From assembly GCA_021734075.1 (NCBI GenBank), contig JAIPJW010000017.1:1-38386 (forward strand): 38,386 nucleotides of DNA, in the 5' to 3' direction. The DNA comes from Cephaloticoccus sp. (GTDB lineage: Bacteria; Verrucomicrobiota; Verrucomicrobiia; Opitutales; Opitutaceae). The notes below the pieces were generated by a model. That model searched no databases and was not told the DNA's origin. It saw nothing but the letters and a program-made list of their open reading frames with translations. Of this stretch, positions 7,345-16,016 are shown piece after piece. Within the stretch, counting starts at the first letter, position 1. Each line of letters begins with the position of its first letter. The position numbers and the translations under genes were made by a program.

Positions 7345-9254
7345 GGTTTTGATGAGTGGAGCGTTTCCATCAGACGACCCAGTTTGTCCCGTTCAGTTTG
7401 ATCGGTGAGCCAACGCATGCCCAGTGTGCCGAGCCGCTCGGCTGATTTCACGTCACCCTGCGCGGTCTGCAGGAGCACGGCCGCATAGATGATACGAAAC
7501 TGTTCCGGGAAGCGGCGGGCGCCTTCATCCAGCAACGCCACCTGGGCTGCGGTGAGTCGCGCCATTTTACGCAACCACAATTCAAGGAGGAGCTTGTAAG
7601 CCTGAGCCAACGCAGGTTTTTGTCCCAACCCGGTCGTCAACTGTTGGGCGATGTCATCCAGCTCCGAACCCACGGTTTTCAAGTCTGGGTCCTTTTCCCG
7701 CAGGCGGACCATTTCAATGCGTGACAACTCGTAATAGGCTCGAGGATGCACCACTTTCCCTTGCACGGCAGCCACAAGCAGGGGCAGGGCAGTGGCATCA
7801 TTGCCGGCATCCACCTCGGCCAAGCCCAACTCGGCCAACTGCACAGGATCACTCTGGGCTGACTCAACCGCTCGCCGGTGATTGCGCCGGGCCTGTTCAA
7901 GATAGGAAGACAACACTTCAGGATAGTGCTGTCGCACGTAGCGGATGCTGAGGCGATTGAGCCGCCCCTTCAATCTGGCCAACTCTGCTGGGGTGGCATC
8001 ATGCAGGGGCAGTTCGTTCAGTGGGTGCACCATTTCATCGGAACCAATGCGGAACTCGCCCCGACCGAGGCAGGCATAGGGCAGATAAAAGCGCAGCATC
8101 ACATCCACTTCTGCTGGAGACCAAGCGAAGCACTCCACAAACAGTTTATCCGAAAATCCCTCCTGCGTCACCCGATCCAGAAAGCGCCACAATGCCTCGG
8201 CATCCGGTTTTCCCCCCGGCCGTAGAATCTGATCCGGATCCGGCATCACGGGGTGTGGATCTAAAATCCAGCGCAAAAACAATGCGCTCTGGAGTGTGGC
8301 CAGGGTTTGTTCCTCCCCGGTGAAGGCAGTGAAGGTCCGGGGGTTCAGCAACTTTTCCAGGGGCGTGAGGGCAAACGAATCGGGGAGCAAGGGGCGCCCC
8401 GAAATTCGGGCCTCCCGCTTGACCATGGCAATGATCTCGTCCGTCGACTTCTTGTTTCCCCAGACAAAGGGCAACACCGTCACTTCGTCATAAGGGTGCT
8501 TGGGATCCAGAAAGATGCGTGGGTCTGAAGCAAAGGTGATCTGGCGCGTGGCTGGGGGCACCGGCAGCATCAGCGTATCCTGCAATTGCAGCAAGCCGTC
8601 GATGAACCAGGAGGGTAGCGGAGGGTGGTTGGAATCGAGCAGAAAGCCCAAGTAGGAGGCTGACAGCGTGATCACATTCGAGGTCTGGACATACGGATCC
8701 AGCACCATGTAGAGCAGTTCGGTGTCATCATCCCGAAAATTGAAATTGGGCATGAAGCGGACGGCAGTATCCCCCGTGACATTCGTGATGCGTAGCTTCA
8801 ACGTAGCGGTCAACTCCTGCACCACCAGAGGCTCTGTCACGGCATCCTCAATGATCAAGGTGGTGGGCACGTCGTAAGAGGGGCGAAAGCGGGGGGGCAG
8901 GATGAAATCCAGCATGTGCATCAGTCGCTGATACCGGTCCACGACTGCCACGGTGATGTCATCCGGGGTGCGGGCCAATGCCTCGATGGCGCCAATCCTA
9001 GCATAGCGCCATGATTTGCCGCGATCAACTTCCACTTCGTAAGGTGGCAGCGTTATGATCTCAGCCTCCTGGCTCACGGGATTTACGTCCGGCGTGGAAG
9101 GTCGGGCTGGTTGGTCCGTGATCATGGCCAGCGAATGCCCAGTAAACCCAACGGGCAACACCCTGGAACCGGATGGTGACGCGTGGGCCCGGGTTTGGGG
9201 TAAACCGCAGAGGACCAATCCCAGAAGTATCTGAATGCTCAGATGCATTGCCAT
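7341..9254 (-). CDS. Large exported protein, possibly a degenerate peptidase MA-like protein
   Basis: A 637-residue protein with a cleavable signal peptide (LSIQILLGLVLCGLPQTRAHA). A central stretch, LPSWFIDGLLQL near residues 217-228, resembles the PxWxxEGL segment that follows the zinc site in peptidase MA-like gluzincins. The HExxH motif expected before it is absent; the matching place reads ITLSASYLGFLL, so if the relationship is real the protein has lost its zinc site. The C-terminal third is helical and could hold TPR-like repeats (AELGLAEVDAGNDATALPLL and the following helices). ATG codons at 9254 and 9248 are both possible starts. It heads a minus-strand operon and overlaps the lipoprotein gene by four bases. 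The function is unknown; an envelope role for the whole operon is inferred from the three export signals. Confidence 0.6.
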   Translation of the reverse strand: MAMHLSIQILLGLVLCGLPQTRAHASPSGSRVLPVGFTGHSLAMITDQPARPSTPDVNPVSQEAEIITLPPYEVEVDRGKSWRYARIGAIEALARTPDDITVAVVDRYQRLMHMLDFILPPRFRPSYDVPTTLIIEDAVTEPLVVQELTATLKLRITNVTGDTAVRFMPNFNFRDDDTELLYMVLDPYVQTSNVITLSASYLGFLLDSNHPPLPSWFIDGLLQLQDTLMLPVPPATRQITFASDPRIFLDPKHPYDEVTVLPFVWGNKKSTDEIIAMVKREARISGRPLLPDSFALTPLEKLLNPRTFTAFTGEEQTLATLQSALFLRWILDPHPVMPDPDQILRPGGKPDAEALWRFLDRVTQEGFSDKLFVECFAWSPAEVDVMLRFYLPYACLGRGEFRIGSDEMVHPLNELPLHDATPAELARLKGRLNRLSIRYVRQHYPEVLSSYLEQARRNHRRAVESAQSDPVQLAELGLAEVDAGNDATALPLLVAAVQGKVVHPRAYYELSRIEMVRLREKDPDLKTVGSELDDIAQQLTTGLGQKPALAQAYKLLLELWLRKMARLTAAQVALLDEGARRFPEQFRIIYAAVLLQTAQGDVKSAERLGTLGMRWLTDQTERDKLGRLMETLHSSKP

Positions 9255-9467
9255 GAATGTATTGTGCGTGACCTCAACTGATAGGGTGCACGAGTGAGTT
9301 TCGTGGTATGAAAATAATATATTCGGAATTACACAATCCAGTTACGGTTGATAGTAGTCTGGATGTTACTTCCTGTCACAGGGCCTACAAAGTTCATTGG
9401 TGCTGTCCGGAATAAAAGTGGAGTTTGGGTGGTGGTTTGACCGCCCGTAGGTTTGGGATGGACGCGG

Positions 9468-9487
9468 CCGTGGCAGATCCGCCACGG
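9468..9487 (+). promoter_or_regulatory. Stem-loop just upstream of rlmM-like gene
   Basis: CCGTGGC at 9468-9474 and GCCACGG at 9481-9487 form a perfect seven-base stem with a six-base loop, ending seven bases before the ATG at 9495. It sits where a ribosome would bind, so it could reduce translation of the gene. No function is proven. Confidence 0.35.
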
Positions 9488-9494
9488 TCGTTGG

Positions 9495-10499
9495 ATGTTG
9501 ATCACCTGCCAGGCCGGTTTTGAAACCATGCTCGCCCGCGAACTGGTAGTGGGTGGGGCGGTTCCCTCCGCGCAGGGTCCCGGCTGGGTATTGGCGGAGG
9601 GAGCCCCGGTGGAATTGGCCTTCGCCCATCTGGTGTTGCATGGGACCACTGAGGTGCGCGGCGAATCGGTCAATGCGCTGGCGCAACAGGTGGCGGATGT
9701 CTTTCTCAAGGGCATTCAGGGTCAGCGAATTGACGCGCCCTGGCCCTTGGTCTTTGCCGGGCCGGCGGAGCTGGTCGGCCTGGGTCGTCGGGTCGGTGCC
9801 GTGGAAAAAACCGTGCATGAATTGTTGCGGAAGCGGTTCTCCCGCGTCGCCAAACTGGCCGTGGCCGATGTGCCCCGGGGGGTGGGCGAGGCCACCGGCC
9901 TGTTCGTGTGGTTTACCGATTTCGGCTGCGCGCAGGTGGCCCGCCGGGCCTCGATCAATGGCCAGCGGCGCATGGCGGACGATGCCCAGGCGCCGTCGCG
10001 CAGTTATCTGAAGGTCGAGGAAGGTTACGTGGTGCTGGGACAGGAGCCGGCAGCCGGTGAAACCGTGGTGGACCTCGGTGCGGCCCCGGGCGGCTGGAGC
10101 TACAGTGCGGCCCGGCATGGTGCCCGGGTGCTCGCCCTCGACAATGGTCCGCTCAAGGGCGGGGCGTTGGATCACCCCCTGATCGAGCACCGGCATTTGG
10201 ACGCCTTTGGCTTTACCCCCACCGCGGGCACTACCTACGACTGGTTGTTTTGTGATCTGGTGGAAGAGCCACATCACGTGTTGCGGCACCTGATCGAGCC
10301 GTGGCTGGCGAACGGGTGGTGCCGGCAGTTTGTGGTGAATCTAAAATTTGGTCGCGTGGACGCGTTGGCCCTGTTGCAGGAACTGCGGGCGGCGGATTCA
10401 CCGCTCAGGCGCTTTGCGCCCGGAACGCGCATCCGGCACCTCTATCATGACCGCGAGGAATTCACCCTCGTAGGTAAAGTGATAACGTCGTCGGGCTGA
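9495..10499 (+). CDS. rlmM: RlmM-like 23S rRNA 2'-O-methyltransferase
   Basis: A 334-residue protein with an N-terminal THUMP-like region and a C-terminal FtsJ-type Rossmann methyltransferase. The N-terminus (LITCQAGFETMLARELV) matches the start of RlmM, which methylates cytidine 2498 of 23S rRNA in Escherichia coli. The SAM-binding motif VDLGAAPGGWS is near residue 190. Lys in SYLKVEE, Asp in FCDLVEEP, Lys in VVNLKFGR and a C-terminal Glu fit the K-D-K-E set of 2'-O-methyltransferases. The E. coli enzyme has 366 residues, so this one is slightly short. The ATG at 9495 was preferred to an upstream TTG at 9453 because the family motif begins there. It stands alone, divergent from the exported-protein operon. 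Confidence 0.75.
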   Translation: MLITCQAGFETMLARELVVGGAVPSAQGPGWVLAEGAPVELAFAHLVLHGTTEVRGESVNALAQQVADVFLKGIQGQRIDAPWPLVFAGPAELVGLGRRVGAVEKTVHELLRKRFSRVAKLAVADVPRGVGEATGLFVWFTDFGCAQVARRASINGQRRMADDAQAPSRSYLKVEEGYVVLGQEPAAGETVVDLGAAPGGWSYSAARHGARVLALDNGPLKGGALDHPLIEHRHLDAFGFTPTAGTTYDWLFCDLVEEPHHVLRHLIEPWLANGWCRQFVVNLKFGRVDALALLQELRAADSPLRRFAPGTRIRHLYHDREEFTLVGKVITSSG

Positions 10500-10568
10500 A
10501 TTTTCACGCGTTTAAACCTAGTGTTTCCGTCGACCCCGGCGTTGAAATGAGAGTCACCCTGAACTGCC

Positions 10569-11099
10569 ATGAATCCTAAATTGCTGCGTTTGGTGTTGTT
10601 GCTTCTCTGTGTGCCGTTGGCGGCTGTAGCCGCCGGCCCGGAGTTTTCCGGTCACTGGCGACTGGATACCGCCCGTAGTTCAGCCCTTGACGGGTGGAAT
10701 GCCATGGATCTGGTCATCGCCCGGCAAGGCACCCAAGTGCTGCTCACCCACCGCATGGAATGGCGCACCACAACCTTTACCGCGACCAACACCTATGACA
10801 CGGCCCGTGCAGTCGACCAGCAGGATTACTTCCGGGTCGAACAGCGGCACATGGCGGTTTACCCCGCCAAGGGCGGTCAGACGCACTCCACCGCCACTTG
10901 GATCGACGGTGGCGCCACGTTGCGTTTGGAAGTCGAAACACCGGTGGAGGTTTCACAGGGCAATGTCACCATGCGCATCTACAGCGAATACCGCGTCGAT
11001 GAAAGCGGCCAAAATCTCACGCTGATCGAATTGCACTCCAGTCGTGATCGCCCGCTGGTTTATGTGTTCCACCGAATTTCCGGGGAGGAAAAATCATGA
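10569..11099 (+). CDS. Small secreted protein of the GxGYxYP module, copy A
   Basis: A 176-residue protein with a signal peptide (LLRLVLLLLCVPLAAVAA). The mature part begins FSGHWRLDTARSS, the strand pattern seen at the start of small lipocalin-like or similar beta-barrel domains, and continues with alternating strands (MDLVIARQG, THRMEWR, FRVEQRHMAVYPAKGG, LTLIELHSSRDRPLVY). I know no assigned function. It overlaps the GxGYxYP gene by four bases (ATGA, 11096-11099), and the same pair recurs directly downstream at 12926-15123. That conserved pairing suggests the two products act together in the periplasm or outside the cell, perhaps on a glycan or its products. The two copies are identical at well over half of aligned positions by eye. 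Confidence 0.7.
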   Translation: MNPKLLRLVLLLLCVPLAAVAAGPEFSGHWRLDTARSSALDGWNAMDLVIARQGTQVLLTHRMEWRTTTFTATNTYDTARAVDQQDYFRVEQRHMAVYPAKGGQTHSTATWIDGGATLRLEVETPVEVSQGNVTMRIYSEYRVDESGQNLTLIELHSSRDRPLVYVFHRISGEEKS

Positions 11100-12766
11100 A
11101 ATTCCAACATCTTATTTTCCGCCTGCTGGCAGTCCTTGCCGGTGGATTTTCCGCCCAGACCCAAGCAGCTTCCCAGCCAGCTGATCCGGCCAATGACGGG
11201 CGGGAAGCATGGGTCATGCATTTCGACAGCGACTGGCGGATTGACGGCACCCTGCCCGAGAAGGCGATGTTGATCGGCCTGCAGGGGCTGGCCAATCGCA
11301 CGGCTCCGCAGCTCTATCTCATCCACGCGGCCGATTATCCGTGGGAGATCACCGGCCCGTTGGCCGATTTTTACACGCGCAAGCACGGCGTGAAATTCAC
11401 CGAGATCCAGACGGCCGACGAGGCGCTGGAATTGTTTGGGTCCTGCGCCAAGGGGTATGTCGTTTGGGATCCGGCCGTGATGCCGACGATGAACGTGGCT
11501 TACACCATTGCCGGTTTGGAGGATGGGGTAATTGTCACCCCGGCGCTGATCCCGATGGTGGTGAAGCACGGCCTGAAACAGATCGATGACCTGCGGGGCC
11601 GTTACACCGGCATGACCGATGCGCAAATTTACGCCGAGGCCAAGGCGCGCTACTGGTCGCGCTGCAACCACGACATGCTGATGCTCATGGGCGGGCATTC
11701 CGGCGACATCCGGATTCCCGGCATGGCCGACTGGGGCGTGCGCCAGCGGATGTTTTTCCACGACCTTTCGGCCAATCCGGAACATCCCGATGAAGTGGCG
11801 CTGGAAAAGGAGTTTTTCTCCGAGATGAATCCGGGGGCATTTGTCTTTGGCTGGCACTCCTATGCGAAGGACACCGAGGAGCAACACACCACGCTCACCT
11901 CGACCTATGGGCTCCGGATGGACGGCCTGCAGAGCCTGCCAAATCACAGCTTCAACTGCCAGTTCACCTTCACCCCGGGCTTCAAGTTCACCAACCAGCA
12001 CCACGTGAAGCCGGACACGCCACTCATCGCGGACAAGAAGGTCTACCTCGCCTTCGTGCAGTCGGACGGCATTGGCCTCGGGGTGTGGACCAAACCGGGC
12101 CGGGGACGACTGGAATTGTCGTGGGGCGCGATTCCCAGCTGGCTGGAGTTTGCGCCGGCGGCCCTGGAATATTTTCACGAGTCGGCCACGCCGGCGGATT
12201 ACTTCATCGGCGGGCTTTCCGGCCCCTCCTACATGTATCCCAACCATATCCCGGCGGACCGGTTCGCCGGACTCATGCAGGAAGCCGTCCGACAGATGGA
12301 GGTGCTCGACGAGAATGTCTTTGAGATTCTCGACAACTCGGCGGCCGACGGCAACGTGGGCAACGCCGACCTGACCCAGGAAACAGTCGATCGTTACTAC
12401 GAGGCTTTCCCGAATGTGATCGGGTTCATCAACGGTTACGGCCCGGCCCGGACGCGCGACCTGCGGAACGGTGTTCCGATGATTTCCTACGACTACTACA
12501 TCGATCCGAGGCGTCCCCGCGAGGAGGTGACGGCGGATTTGAACGAACTGATGTCGCTCAATGCCAAGCGGCCGTATTTCCTGCTGGTGCATGTGCGTGA
12601 AACCAACGATGTGAACAGTCTGGTGGAGGTGATCAAAAATCTGGCAGGTCCCGTCGAGGTCGTGCCGGTGGACACATTCATGAAACTGGCCGCGAGCAAA
12701 CCGACTTTTCTGAAACGCTACCAGGATCCCGAGGATCCGAAAAAATTCGAAGGTTACAGCCGATGA
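11096..12766 (+). CDS. GxGYxYP family protein, copy A (motif Gly changed to Ser)
   Basis: A 556-residue exported protein (signal peptide LIFRLLAVLAGGFSAQTQAA) of the GxGYxYP family, described as a putative glycoside hydrolase family with an N-terminal and a C-terminal domain. The domain order fits: LPEKAMLIGLQGLANRTAPQ near residues 52-71 in the N-terminal part, VYLAFVQSDGIGLGVW at the start of the C-terminal part, then the signature. In this copy the signature reads GPSYMYP, with Ser378 in place of the second Gly; copy B keeps Gly. Conserved acids and histidines such as HESATP and NGYGPAR are present in both. It is translationally coupled to the small protein before it, with a strong GGAGG ribosome site inside that gene. 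Enzymatic activity is not established for the family. Confidence 0.8.
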   Translation: MKFQHLIFRLLAVLAGGFSAQTQAASQPADPANDGREAWVMHFDSDWRIDGTLPEKAMLIGLQGLANRTAPQLYLIHAADYPWEITGPLADFYTRKHGVKFTEIQTADEALELFGSCAKGYVVWDPAVMPTMNVAYTIAGLEDGVIVTPALIPMVVKHGLKQIDDLRGRYTGMTDAQIYAEAKARYWSRCNHDMLMLMGGHSGDIRIPGMADWGVRQRMFFHDLSANPEHPDEVALEKEFFSEMNPGAFVFGWHSYAKDTEEQHTTLTSTYGLRMDGLQSLPNHSFNCQFTFTPGFKFTNQHHVKPDTPLIADKKVYLAFVQSDGIGLGVWTKPGRGRLELSWGAIPSWLEFAPAALEYFHESATPADYFIGGLSGPSYMYPNHIPADRFAGLMQEAVRQMEVLDENVFEILDNSAADGNVGNADLTQETVDRYYEAFPNVIGFINGYGPARTRDLRNGVPMISYDYYIDPRRPREEVTADLNELMSLNAKRPYFLLVHVRETNDVNSLVEVIKNLAGPVEVVPVDTFMKLAASKPTFLKRYQDPEDPKKFEGYSR

Positions 12767-12925
12767 TGGTTCTGGCCAACGCCGGCTGCCTCCGGGCGTC
12801 ATTGTCGTGACAACCGGACATTTCCCGTGGCGGGCTGAAATCCGATCAATGAATAATTGACTGAAAATCGAGGAAACGCGTGGACACGGCGAAGCTGTCG
12901 CCGGATATTACCTCCTGATTTTTCC

Positions 12926-13465
12926 ATGAAACTGACCGCAACAAAATTAACTCTTCTCGCAGGTCTTTTGACCTTGGGGACACTGACCCCCGCAGCAGCA
13001 AATCCTGAACTGTCCGGCCGCTGGCGAATGGATCCGGCCCTGAGCTCGGCGCTCGATGGCTGGAACATGATGGACCTGGTCATTGCCCAGGAGGGCTCGC
13101 AGATCCAGATCACGCACGAAATGCAATGGCGCGCCACGAAATACAAGGCCACCAATGTGGTGGATACCACCAAGGAGGTGGCTTCGGACAGGTTCTTCCG
13201 GATCGAGCAACGCCACATGGCGGTTTACCCGGCCAAGGGTGGCGTGACTCACTCCGTGGCCGAATGGATCGATGGGGACCGGACGCTGCGCACCGAAAGC
13301 ATGACCCCGGTCGAGGTTTCCCAGGGCGACGTGATGATGCGCATCACCAGCGAATATCGCATTGGGGAAGGTCGTGAAACCCTCACCCTGATCGAACTGC
13401 ATTCCAGCCGGCACCGACCGCTGGTCTATTATTTCCGCAGGGTGAAGGAGGAGGCGGCCAAATGA
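12926..13465 (+). CDS. Small secreted protein of the GxGYxYP module, copy B
   Basis: A 179-residue paralog of the protein at 10569-11099. It has a signal peptide (LTLLAGLLTLGTLTPAAA) and a mature part starting ELSGRWRMDPALSSALDGWN. The stretches EQRHMAVYPAKGG, TPVEVSQG and LTLIELHSSR are the same in both copies, while the signal peptides and some middle strands have diverged. The ATG at 12926 was selected because it places the signal peptide at the start; the frame is open to 12857. Its end overlaps the start of GxGYxYP copy B by four bases, exactly as in copy A. The 159-base gap before it holds no gene and may contain a separate promoter or simply be the duplication joint. Function unknown. 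Confidence 0.72.
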   Translation: MKLTATKLTLLAGLLTLGTLTPAAANPELSGRWRMDPALSSALDGWNMMDLVIAQEGSQIQITHEMQWRATKYKATNVVDTTKEVASDRFFRIEQRHMAVYPAKGGVTHSVAEWIDGDRTLRTESMTPVEVSQGDVMMRITSEYRIGEGRETLTLIELHSSRHRPLVYYFRRVKEEAAK

Positions 13466-15123
13466 ATATTTTCAAACGAATCACCGTGCTTTGCAGCCTG
13501 TTGGGCTTGCTGACCGCGCCTCTGACCCGGGCCGCGGATCAGCCGCGAGGCCTGAATGACGGCACCAATGCCTGGGTCATGAATTTTGACCTCGATTGGC
13601 GCAAGGACAGCGGACTGCCCGAAAAGGCCATGTTGATCAGCCTCCAAGGCTTGGCCAATCGCACGGCACCCCGGCTCTACATCGTGCACCCGCCGGAATT
13701 TCAATGGGAGATCACGGGACCGTTGTTCGAGTTCTACCAGCGCAAGCATTACATCAATTTCACCGAGGTGAAAACCGCCGATGAAGCGCTGGCCTTGTTT
13801 TCGCAATACACCAAGGGCTATGTGATCTGGGACAAGGCGGTCGGAGCCTCGCTCAATGTGGCCTTTACGATCGCCGGGTTGCAGGATGCCGTCGTCGTTT
13901 CCGAGGAATTGATCCCCCTGGTGGAAAAACACGGACTGAAGCAGCTCGACGACTTGCGCGGACGCTACACGGGCAAGAGCGACGCCGAGATCTATCAGGA
14001 CGCCTACGACAAGTATTGGGCGCAGTGCACGCACGAATCGGTCATGCTGATGGGCGGGCACCGCGGGGCGGTGATGATGCCGGGCATGGCTGACTGGGGC
14101 GTGCGCCAAAAGATGTTTTTCCACGATCTCTCGGCCAACCCGGAGCATCCGGCCGAACTCGCCCTGGAGAAGAAAATCTTTTCCGAACTCACTCCGGGCT
14201 CGATTGTTTTCGGCTGGCACCCCTACGGCAAGGACACCGAGGAACAGCATACCACCCTGCTCTCCAGTTACGGCCTCAAGATGGAGGGTCTGCACAATCT
14301 GCCCAACCTGAGCTACAACTGCCAGTTCACCTTCACCCCCGGTTTCAAGTTCACCAACAATCACCGGGTGGCGCGGGATGCCCAGCTCACAGCCGAGCCC
14401 AAGGTCTACCTTGCCTTTGTGCAATCGGACTCGATCGGCATCGGCGTGTGGACCAAGCCGGGGCGGGGCAAGCTGCCCTTCGGCTGGCAGGTGACGATGA
14501 ACTGGTCGAAGTTTTCCCCGGCGGCACTGGAGTATTTCCATGAATCGGCCACGCCGAACGATTACTTCATCGGCGGGCTTTCCGGTCCGGGCTATATGTA
14601 TCCCAATCACATCCCGGCGGACCGCTTCCCCCTGCTGATGGCGGAAGCGAATGAAATGATGAACCTGCTCGACGAGCGTATCATGGAGATCATGGACAAT
14701 TCCGCGGCCGACGGCAACGTGGGCAACACGGACCTGACCAAGGAAACGGTCGATCGTTACTACGAGGCCTTTCCCGACGTAATCGGTTTCATCAACGGTT
14801 ATGGACCGGCCCGCACTCGCGATTTGCGCGACACCCGGCCGATGATATCCTATGATTACTACATCGACCCGCGCCGGCCGCGGGATGCGGTGGCGGACGA
14901 TTTGAACGAGCTCATTTCACTCAACGCCAAGCGGCCCTATTTCCTGCTGGTGCATGTGCGTGAATCCAATGATGTGAACAGCCTGGTGGAGGTGACCAAA
15001 CAACTGGAGGGTCCGGTTGAGATCGTGCCCATCGATGTGTTCCTCAAGCTGGCGGCCAGCAACAAGACCTACACCACGCGATATCAGGACCCGGACGAAC
15101 CCAAGCACTTCGAAGGCTTCTGA
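13462..15123 (+). CDS. GxGYxYP family protein, copy B (intact signature)
   Basis: A 553-residue exported protein, paralogous to 11096-12766 over its whole length. The signal peptide spans about residues 8-25 (LCSLLGLLTAPLTRAA). The eponymous motif is intact as GPGYMYP at residues 375-381. Other shared blocks include MLISLQGLANRTAPRLYIVH, FFHDLSANPEHP, FVQSDSIGIGVW and YYEAFPDVIGFINGYGPARTR. The family is a putative glycoside hydrolase group, often exported, in Bacteroidota and Verrucomicrobiota; its substrate is not known to me. A strong GGAGGAGG ribosome site lies in the upstream gene just before the ATG. A rho-independent terminator begins 18 bases after the stop, so it closes the duplicated module. 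Confidence 0.82.
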   Translation: MNIFKRITVLCSLLGLLTAPLTRAADQPRGLNDGTNAWVMNFDLDWRKDSGLPEKAMLISLQGLANRTAPRLYIVHPPEFQWEITGPLFEFYQRKHYINFTEVKTADEALALFSQYTKGYVIWDKAVGASLNVAFTIAGLQDAVVVSEELIPLVEKHGLKQLDDLRGRYTGKSDAEIYQDAYDKYWAQCTHESVMLMGGHRGAVMMPGMADWGVRQKMFFHDLSANPEHPAELALEKKIFSELTPGSIVFGWHPYGKDTEEQHTTLLSSYGLKMEGLHNLPNLSYNCQFTFTPGFKFTNNHRVARDAQLTAEPKVYLAFVQSDSIGIGVWTKPGRGKLPFGWQVTMNWSKFSPAALEYFHESATPNDYFIGGLSGPGYMYPNHIPADRFPLLMAEANEMMNLLDERIMEIMDNSAADGNVGNTDLTKETVDRYYEAFPDVIGFINGYGPARTRDLRDTRPMISYDYYIDPRRPRDAVADDLNELISLNAKRPYFLLVHVRESNDVNSLVEVTKQLEGPVEIVPIDVFLKLAASNKTYTTRYQDPDEPKHFEGF

Positions 15124-15141
15124 GTCGCGGGCAACAATTCA

Positions 15142-15174
15142 CGCCCGGCTGAATTACGGCCGGGCGTTTTTTTT
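15142..15174 (+). terminator. Rho-independent terminator
   Basis: CGCCCGGC at 15142-15149 pairs perfectly with GCCGGGCG at 15159-15166 around a nine-base loop and is followed by eight T (15167-15174). It ends the transcript of the GxGYxYP module. Confidence 0.92.
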
Positions 15175-15212
15175 ACCTGCGGATCAACCTTTTCAGGAAG
15201 GGGTTTGCGAGG

Positions 15213-16016
15213 GTGGGGAAAGCAGATGTTTTCCAAGCTGGCGTGACCGCAGTTATTCGGCTCGGCTGGGCTGCGTTGAAGACCAAGGAACTTACCATCT
15301 GTGGATTGGCAGCGGTGCGGGCACGCTTTCATGGCGACCCGGGCTCGATCCTGCGGCTGTTTTTCGACCAGCCCACCGGGAAAAAAATCGGTCCCCTGTG
15401 CAAGGCCCTTGCGGCGACCCGCAAGGTCTATCGCTGCGTGGAGCCGGCGGAATTGGCGAAGATTTCCGGTTCAATTCATCACGGTGGCATCGTCGCGGTG
15501 GTGGTGGCGCCGTCCTTGCGCCGTCCCGGTCCGGCCGAGATAAAACTTTGGGCGGCCCGCCGACAGCCGTTGCTGATCCTCGATCGGGTGGGCAATGCGC
15601 ACAATCTCGGGGCCCTGGTGCGCACGGCAGCCTATTTGGGTGTCAACCAGATCGTGTTGGCGGATGCGCCGGAATCGGCCCGGCCCAACGACGCGGCGTA
15701 TCGGGTCGCGGAAGGGGGAATGGAGCAGGTGACGGTTTGGATCGCCCGGGACTTGCCGGGATTGATCGGGGCCTTGCGCACGGCCGGTTATGCCGTGCTG
15801 GCCGCCGCCACCCGGTGGGGCAGCCCGCGGGGTGCAGAGGATGCCAAATCGGCCATTGCACTGGTGCTGGGCAACGAGGAGCAAGGCATCGCGCCCAAGG
15901 TCGCGGCTGCCTGCTCGCGGCAAGTCACGATCCCGGGCACGGGCGCGGTCGAATCGCTCAATGTTTCCGTCGCCGGGGCTATCCTGATGTGGGAATGCTT
16001 CGGAGTGAAGCGCTAG
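15213..16016 (+). CDS. TrmH/SpoU family RNA 2'-O-methyltransferase
   Basis: A 267-residue SPOUT-class methyltransferase that would methylate a ribose in tRNA or rRNA. The three family motifs are clear: NAHNLGALVRTA near residue 130, VLGNEEQGI and IPGTGAVESLNVSVA near the C-terminus, which form the knotted SAM site. An N-terminal region with ICGLAAVRARF and the following strands corresponds to the substrate-binding domain of RlmB-like members. The GTG at 15213 is supported by an AGGAAGGGG ribosome site nine bases upstream; a TTG at 15276 would start nearer to the conserved ICGLAAV. Which RNA position it modifies cannot be told. It is convergent with the methyltransferase at 16013-16849; their stop codons overlap in a single CTAG. 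Confidence 0.85.
   Translation: MGKADVFQAGVTAVIRLGWAALKTKELTICGLAAVRARFHGDPGSILRLFFDQPTGKKIGPLCKALAATRKVYRCVEPAELAKISGSIHHGGIVAVVVAPSLRRPGPAEIKLWAARRQPLLILDRVGNAHNLGALVRTAAYLGVNQIVLADAPESARPNDAAYRVAEGGMEQVTVWIARDLPGLIGALRTAGYAVLAAATRWGSPRGAEDAKSAIALVLGNEEQGIAPKVAAACSRQVTIPGTGAVESLNVSVAGAILMWECFGVKR

Noticed and set aside
11060-12802. Minus-strand open frame of 580 codons opposite GxGYxYP copy A
   Set aside because: The same antisense frame is open opposite copy B, as expected from codon bias in paralogs; its protein has no recognisable domain.
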